A stretch of DNA of 64,000 nt from Cylindrobasidium torrendii FP15055 ss-10 (taxonomy: Eukaryota > Basidiomycota > Agaricomycetes > Agaricales > Physalacriaceae). The stretch is from NCBI GenBank assembly GCA_000934385.1, contig KN880475.1, forward strand, positions 62,001 to 126,000. The letters run 5' to 3'. Positions 58,670-64,000 of the stretch are shown piece by piece. The notes under the pieces were generated by a model. The model was not told the origin of the DNA. It did no database searches and was given only the letters and a program-made list of their open reading frames with translations. The position numbers were made by a program, and so were the translations under genes. Numbering within the stretch: the first letter of the stretch is position 1; every line of letters starts with the position of its first letter.

Positions 58670-60833
58670 TCATGCGGCGTTGGCTAGCTTCTCAAGGACG
58701 TCCAGGGAGACAGCTGTGGAGATGGATTAGACGGTCTCCAGGCGAGACAAGAAAGAACATACATTTGGGGCGCTCAAGCGGTAATCCAAGGGCTAAAGAA
58801 GTCTATGAGCATCGAACGAGTGAGCGACATCGGGAAGCCCATACCTCGAGCCCAAACAAGCTGGGTGATGCAACCAAGAGCTGAAAGGGTAATTATGTCA
58901 GTATCCAATGGACGTCGACGCTAGGCTGAACAAACCTCGAGAGACACCAAAGATGACGGTGTAGTACTGCATTTCTATGAATACGGCCATTACCTTGGGA
59001 AGCTGTTCGAACATACCTTGAACTCCTGTAGACCATAGTGATGTAACACACAACCTGACGTTGCATCCACGTTCGGGTACGGGTTCTTGGTCTGGCAAAT
59101 TCTCTTTTTAGCAAAGCCCAATCCAGCAAAAGAAATTTCTAATACCTTTCCATGTTCTAGAAGCACACCAGGCGCAACCTCGTACGTCTACAATGAACGT
59201 CAGATTAAAGTCCAACAGAAAACAGACGACGCGCCTTCTTAACGAGACGGACGATGGGGCTCTCCATGAGCTCGGGCTTCGTGTCACAGAACTCCTGCAG
59301 CGCGATGAAGCGAGGGTCAGGATTCCTCAAGACACCGTGGCCGTATCTGTCATTCAAAGTGTGGTCAGAACGCCGCACTCGACGAAGAAGATTTAAGAGA
59401 ATACATACCCTGGGACAACCTGGCCACTCTTCAGCGTCCTCCACAAGTAGTCTTTGATTTGGTCGTGGGTGGCCTCGGAGCCGATTTCCTTCTGCATGGC
59501 CATTTGCCACCTGAGGACTTCTTGATTCGCTAGCCTGCCAGGGAAGTCAGCACTAGGTGGGAAAAGTCGACCCGCAGTCGACGTACCCGTGTAGCGGGCC
59601 AGCCAAAGCAAATAAGGCGGCAGAGTAGGACAAGTAGGGATCAGAAAGCGTGGACCCAACCAAGTCTGTTTACGGTCAGGCTTCATCGCGTAAGATGAGC
59701 TGATCGACGGGGACGTACGAGCGGTGTGTGCGGACGCGTTACCTCCCTCGTGATCGCCATGGAGTGCAATGTATAGCCGCAAGTACTCGGTAAGGCTTTC
59801 GTTGTTGCCATACCCCAACATGTTGGAGTAGTTTCCTGACAGCCGACGCGTACGTTAGTTGCGGTTGAGATAGGAAATAAGCAGAGACTCACCAACAAGA
59901 TCGAGACTTTGATCAAGCTCCGGCAAGGCTCGTCCAGGATAGTATGCATTGCGATAGATGCGAGCAGCCAGTGAAGGCAGGACGGCAATGAGGTTCAAGG
60001 AATCCTCGAGAGCGTATTCCCAGTATTCAGTCTTCTTCATGCCCTTCTCGTATGCCTTCTGGAAGACACTTTCGTGGTTCATGGCGGCGACCGCCATTCC
60101 CAGCTGTGTCATGGGATGTAAATGGCTTGGGAACCTGGGAGAAAGTTAGAACAAGACGCAAGAATAGGAGTGCCACGCACGAGTCGACGAGCTTCGCAAT
60201 ATAATCTGGCAGCTTGCCGCGTTCAGCAAGATCCTTCGACAGTGCGCGGGTCTCCGCTTCCGAAGGCACTTTCCCACTCATCAACAGCCATAACATGCTC
60301 TCGGGAATCATCTCTTTTCCACCTGCCGCGGCGGGCAAAGCCTTCTTGCAGTCTGGAATAGAAAGTCCATGGAAGCGGATACCCTGGATTCGAATGCATC
60401 GTTGAGCCAGAGTTACGAACCAACGTCCATCGGTCAACTCACCTCTTGAGGATCAAGTACTGACGAGTCCCAGAGCATTGCTCTGAGCCCTCGCATGCCA
60501 CCAATGACGTTCTCAACCTGGTCTATGGTCGACGGGGGACGGGATACGTAACATGAAGGAGACGGACCTTTATGTCGCCAATGGAGGTGTTGGCATGCTT
60601 GGCTTTCTGAGTGACGAATGAGCACGATAGGTAGACTGGCGGACGGCATAGACCATACCAGCGCCTTGAGTTGCTCTTGCTTCTTGGGAATGGCCTCCTT
60701 GATCACATCCTTGAGTGTCTGCAAGGCGTCAAGATCGTCACGGCGAGGAAAGCGCGTTCAAGGATACCTTGGTCGACGCGAAGCGAACAAATTTGCGGGA
60801 TCCGGCCAGTCGAAGCGTTTGTGAGGACAACAT
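58670..60833 (-). CDS. CIT1: Mitochondrial citrate synthase
   Basis: Start ATG at 60833 gives a typical mitochondrial presequence, [20 protein letters not shown], rich in Arg/Ser and lacking acids. Then come [50 protein letters not shown] and NYSNMLGYG. The catalytic residues are visible: His in GPLHGLANQEVL, His in [15 protein letters not shown] and Asp in YPNVDATSG. The length of about 470 residues is normal for the type I enzyme. It condenses oxaloacetate with acetyl-CoA in the TCA cycle. The C terminus LEKLANAA ends at TGA 58670-58672. About nine short introns. Divergent from SEC66, with 274 bp between start codons. Confidence 0.95.
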
Positions 60834-61107
60834 GGTGGGGCGACGCAGAGGAATGAACGGTTAACCTCGGCGAGGAGGCCCTTTATACGTTCCCCGGCTA
60901 TAAGCCGAATCAGATGCGGGGTAATCTGGGGTCGTTCTGGGGTCATTTCAAATTCAACTCGGGCCGTTGTGCGCTGATTGCCGCCGCGCCGCTGTGTTGC
61001 CATCACGGGGGTCGCAGCCAAACTGTGACAATCCATTCATCCACGTTTGGCGCCACGTTCGCGATGACACGCATCATCATCCTCCCTTCACGTCGCGTCC
61101 ACCAACA

Positions 61108-61809
61108 ATGGCTTCGGTTTTCGTTCCCGTCGCCTACGTGCTCATCGTCTTTGGCTCCTTATACATATTTAGTCGCATTTATCGGAAACGCTTGTCAGGT
61201 AAGCTATTGAACATTGCCCTCCCATCTCGTACTGATGAAATGCCTGCAGCTCAGAAATTTGAACCTTACTTCCCAGCACACGTAGAACGCAACACATATA
61301 TCACTCTGCTTGCCAGGGATCCACCCACTCCCGATCCTGTACTCAAGGCTGCCCTTGTCCGCCGCGCCGTTGCAGACGTGAACCGCGCACTGAAAATCCG
61401 CGAAGACAAACCATCGCTCCAAAACCTGCTTCAAAAGGGCGCTATCGGAGATGACTTGTGGAACAGCTTTTTAGCAGCCGAGAAGGAGCTCGAGGTGGAA
61501 ATTGTCGAAGTTATGCGCGAAGCCGAGTCCTTCCTCCCACAATGGGGTCAGCTCATCTTCCAAACGGCCAACGAAGTCATCGCCAGCGACAAAATGCGTT
61601 CAACACTGGAGGGGATGCAGGCACATACGGCCTCGCTGGGTGCGTTCACTGCCACTCTTAAAAGCAAGCTACTTAACATCACACAGAAGCGAAATATGGT
61701 GTGCCCGCAAGAATTCGAATCAGTGTTGGACCTCCACCGCCAGGTGCAAAACCTATGGGTCAAGTCAGCGCTCCCGGGACGCCTGGTCCTCAACCCCCGA
61801 CGCCGCTAG
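61108..61809 (+). CDS. SEC66: ER translocation complex subunit Sec66/Sec71
   Basis: Starts MASVFVPVAYVLIVFGSLYIF, a single N-terminal membrane anchor followed by basic RIYRKRLS, giving a type III/cytosolic-facing topology as in Sec66. One intron (GTAAGC...CCTGCAG, ~61200-61250) precedes AQKFEPYFPAHVERNTYI. Family landmarks are VLKAALVRRAVADVNRALKIRE, LLQKGAIGDDLWNSF, ELEVEIVEVMREAESFLPQWGQLIFQTANE. About 217 residues; TAG at 61807-61809. Sec66 acts with Sec62, Sec63 and Sec72 in post-translational import of secretory proteins. Convergent with the methyltransferase gene 150 bp downstream. Confidence 0.92.
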   Translation: MASVFVPVAYVLIVFGSLYIFSRIYRKRLSGKLLNIALPSRTDEMPAAQKFEPYFPAHVERNTYITLLARDPPTPDPVLKAALVRRAVADVNRALKIREDKPSLQNLLQKGAIGDDLWNSFLAAEKELEVEIVEVMREAESFLPQWGQLIFQTANEVIASDKMRSTLEGMQAHTASLGAFTATLKSKLLNITQKRNMVCPQEFESVLDLHRQVQNLWVKSALPGRLVLNPRRR

Positions 61810-61958
61810 GTTCTGCTTGACGAAAGCTTGGCCTGTACCACTATTTATTGGACACGCATTGTAGGAGGATGTCGCGCAATATATCATTATCCCATGCCAC
61901 TGTTTTCCCATCCTGCTCCGTGGAGACTTGTTACGAACGCAACGTATCTGCCTACTCG

Positions 61959-62474
61959 TCATTTTCGTATTGCCTCCCACAGCGCAATACCTGCACTGAT
62001 AGCCAGATTAAGACTCCGAGTCTCTTCGCGGATGGGGATGACTACTCTGGCGTCGGCCTCATTGTGCACTGTGTCTGGTACTCCTGCAGTTTCACTGCCA
62101 AACAACAGCGTGTCTCCGTCCTGAAAGCGAAATTCGTCCAGCGGTGTTGCGCCGCGCGTCGTGAACAGTATCAACCGTCCCGGAGGGCGCTCGGATTGAA
62201 ACTTGTCCCAATTCTCGTGCACGGACAAGTGTGCGAGCGGGCCATAGTCAAGCGAGGCGCGCTTCATCGAGCGGTCATCTAGTGTGAAGCTTGTCGGTCG
62301 AATTATGGAAAGCGGGACACCAAAGCAGGCTGTAAGGCGGATAATGGCGCCGACGTTTCGTGCAATGTCTGGTTGGAAGAGTGCTAGTTTGATCCCAGTA
62401 GAAGCGGTCCGAAATTGAAAGTGTCTGTAGAGACATCGCCGTGGCACTCTACCATGCAGTGGAAGGTGGAACAT
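61959..62474 (-). CDS. TrmL-type tRNA (2'-O) methyltransferase, SPOUT family, probably mitochondrial
   Basis: Single-exon gene, 171 residues. The SPOUT fold is recognisable from KLALFQPDIARNVGAIIRL at residue 28 and the mid-segment RRxxLDY-like MKRASLDYGP. The trefoil-knot cofactor loops are GRLILFTTRGATP, DTLLFGSETAGVP and RVVIPIREETRSLNLAISA. The same blocks occur in bacterial TrmL (E. coli: LFALTTKG, FGPETRGLP, IPMVPDSRSMNLS), which 2'-O-methylates position 34 of two tRNA-Leu species. An N-terminal extension of about 27 residues rich in Arg and His without acids (MFHLPLHGRVPRRCLYRHFQ) looks like a mitochondrial presequence. The lack of introns and bacterial-like core suggest an endosymbiotic or horizontally gained gene. 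Confidence 0.85.
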   Translation of the reverse strand: MFHLPLHGRVPRRCLYRHFQFRTASTGIKLALFQPDIARNVGAIIRLTACFGVPLSIIRPTSFTLDDRSMKRASLDYGPLAHLSVHENWDKFQSERPPGRLILFTTRGATPLDEFRFQDGDTLLFGSETAGVPDTVHNEADARVVIPIREETRSLNLAISAGIALWEAIRK

Positions 62475-62729
62475 GGTTGCCCACTAGCAACCTGTATAAC
62501 TTCATTCCAACCCCCGTTAATTGGCCGATCGCTGTTCAAAATGGCTGAGGTACTGTCCATAACCCGAAAATGGGCAACCTTCTGTCACCCTCCGAAACGA
62601 AACTTGGTAGCGCGATGAAAGAGTCCATACAGCGCTGCAGGATTGAATTGCGCTCTCACAATAGCATTGACAATCCAAATTCCAGTCTGATTTCAGAAAT
62701 TGAATCCGCGGCGATCGACGATGTGACTG

Positions 62730-62735
62730 ACGCGT
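62730..62735. promoter_or_regulatory. MluI cell-cycle box (MCB) upstream of PRI2
   Basis: ACGCGT at 62730-62735, within a cluster of CGCG motifs (62730-62748) about 47 nt upstream of the PRI2 ATG. In yeasts, MBF bound to this motif gives G1/S expression of DNA replication genes including primase. The site also lies 256 bp upstream of the divergent TrmL start. Confidence 0.55.
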
Positions 62736-62781
62736 CGCGTCACGCGATCGTGACGGACACACGCCCTCGACCTTTTCCACG

Positions 62782-64000
62782 ATGTTCAAATCTAGCCATC
62801 TACCATTGGAACACGCCGACAAGAAATCATGGGCCTCAGGCGGCGCAAGCAGCTCTTCGCCCATGGAATACCCTACCCCGCTGAACTTGTGCGTTGTGAA
62901 GCTGGTGCGCGTTCGAGCGCTCATGCAGGCGCAGCTACGAAAAGCCGCCGATGTTCGATGTCAAACTAGAGCAATTCGAGCAGAGCGCACTGGACAGGTT
63001 ACGGATTCTCGCTGAAATTGAATCTTGTTCAGCTCGCGGACGGCCTTGGGATGAAACAAAGCGAATCGTGTCGACTTTATGTCAGAAACACCTTCGCCTG
63101 TCTTCAAACACCGCCGGAGGGGATTTGGGCATTATGGATACGCAGAAGGAGGATGAAAGAAGAAAGGACCACCTCAGTCACTTTGTACTACGGTTGGCAT
63201 TCTGTCGAACGTGAGTGTTTGTGTTGTCGCGCGAAGAGTACGTGCTGAGCGTCCGGCAGAGAAGACCTAAGGCAGAGGTTTATTACGGCTGAAAGCACGC
63301 TCTTTCGATGTCGATTCGAAGAAGCTACGCCGGCGGAAAGAACTTTGTTATATGAATCTCGAGACTTCAAGTGGGTCAAGGTGTGTGGTTGTGGCACATT
63401 TGTCAAGATGCTAATGGGCTCCAGGTAGACGATGTCGAGAAGAAATCACTAGAGGCCAACTTGCGCGCTACATTAACGGGCTTCAAGAATATCGCAGAAC
63501 AGAACGACGCGTGGGATAGAGACGCGTTTTACAAGGTGCATTACATTTCTTCGTTTATCATGAGTCGTCCTGAGTTGCAGCAAGGTCCAATGGTCCCAAG
63601 TCCCCCAGCTTGTTGAACATAGACGCGTATTCCTCAAAAAGGGTTGGGCATATGTGCCAGCCCGTCAGCAATCTGCTATCGTATTTCGCGAATTTGAAGT
63701 GCATTTGCGCCAGGCTTTGAATGTATGCGGTGACCCGCGATATTCCATCATGCAAATCTGACTGTCCCAGATGACCAACCGCGCGATGCCTCAAATGGAT
63801 GAAGACACACGGCTAACACCCATCATCGACCACCTTTCCCAAGGGTTTCTGGCGGGCGTCGCGTCTGACTGGCAGTATGAAGAAGGCGACGATACCACCA
63901 AGCTTCGCGCCGAACAAGTTGACGAGTATGCGAAGAAACATTGGCCATTGTGTATGCGTAGCATACACGACCAACTCAAGAAAGATCACCATGTCAAGCA
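62782..64000 (+). CDS. PRI2: DNA primase large subunit (Pri2), 5' part
   Basis: ATG at 62782 (MFKSSHLPLEHADKKSW). An intron (GTGCGTTG...CATGCAG) leads to RSYEKPPMFDVKLEQFEQ and ALDRLRILAEIE. A second joins LRLAFCRT to EDLRQRFITAEST and LFRCRFEEATPAERTLL. Later exons give VPQLVEHRRVFLKKGWAYVP and ALNMTNRAMPQMDEDTRLTPII, then HWPLCMRSIHDQLKKDHH at the window edge. DRLRIL, HFVLRLAFCR and the late LCMR block match eukaryotic Pri2. The C-terminal 4Fe-4S cluster domain lies beyond the window. Pri2 forms the primase heterodimer with Pri1 and hands RNA primers to DNA polymerase alpha. Confidence 0.92.

Overview
The window looks like nuclear DNA of a filamentous basidiomycete. Genes are dense and broken by many short introns of about 35-60 nt (GT...AG, often with a CTRAC-like branch point just upstream of the acceptor). 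Gene families are typically fungal, and third codon positions are moderately GC-rich. The mix of a TKL kinase with an MLKL-like N-terminal helical domain, fungal HxE/CxxC deaminases and a two-domain cupredoxin suggests Agaricomycetes, perhaps Cantharellales such as Rhizoctonia or Ceratobasidium. That placement is inference from sequence style. All exon structures were spliced by eye.

Layout. 0-2 kb: the 5' end of a probable SFI1 spindle-pole gene and the GID2/RMND5 ubiquitin-ligase subunit, both minus strand. 2-4.5 kb: decayed sequence with a terminal exon of an unknown gene, an inverted partial copy of it, and a short poly(T)-headed insertion between 14-bp duplications. 4.5-6 kb: NSA1 (60S ribosome biogenesis). 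6-8.6 kb: no gene called with confidence, but scattered minus-strand exon-like pieces. 8.6-19.1 kb: a Zn2Cys6 transcription factor, a TBC1D5-like RabGAP, GPI8 (GPI transamidase) and GYP7 (second RabGAP).

19.3-24.9 kb is the most unusual part. Two tandem copies of a gene resembling fungal OTT_1508-type nucleic-acid deaminases sit here; the first is intact and the second is broken by two frame-disrupting deletions. They are separated by a captured 3' end of RPS21 and a fragment of the TKL kinase gene that lies 8 kb away. Intact RPS21 closes the block. 25.3-32 kb: a GPI-anchored-looking double cupredoxin and a large gene joining an MLKL-like helical domain, a TKL kinase domain and an unrecognised conserved C-terminal domain.

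32.4-64 kb is mostly housekeeping: SPF45 and DDB1 (divergent, 106 bp between start codons), USP7/UBP15, a ~1,900-residue coiled-coil and disordered protein, an unknown membrane protein, a conserved PG-rich-tailed protein divergent from the PP2A B56 subunit RTS1 (92 bp between start codons), citrate synthase, SEC66, a bacterial-type TrmL tRNA methyltransferase, and the 5' part of the DNA primase large subunit PRI2 with an MluI cell-cycle box upstream. I saw no tRNA, rRNA or CRISPR.
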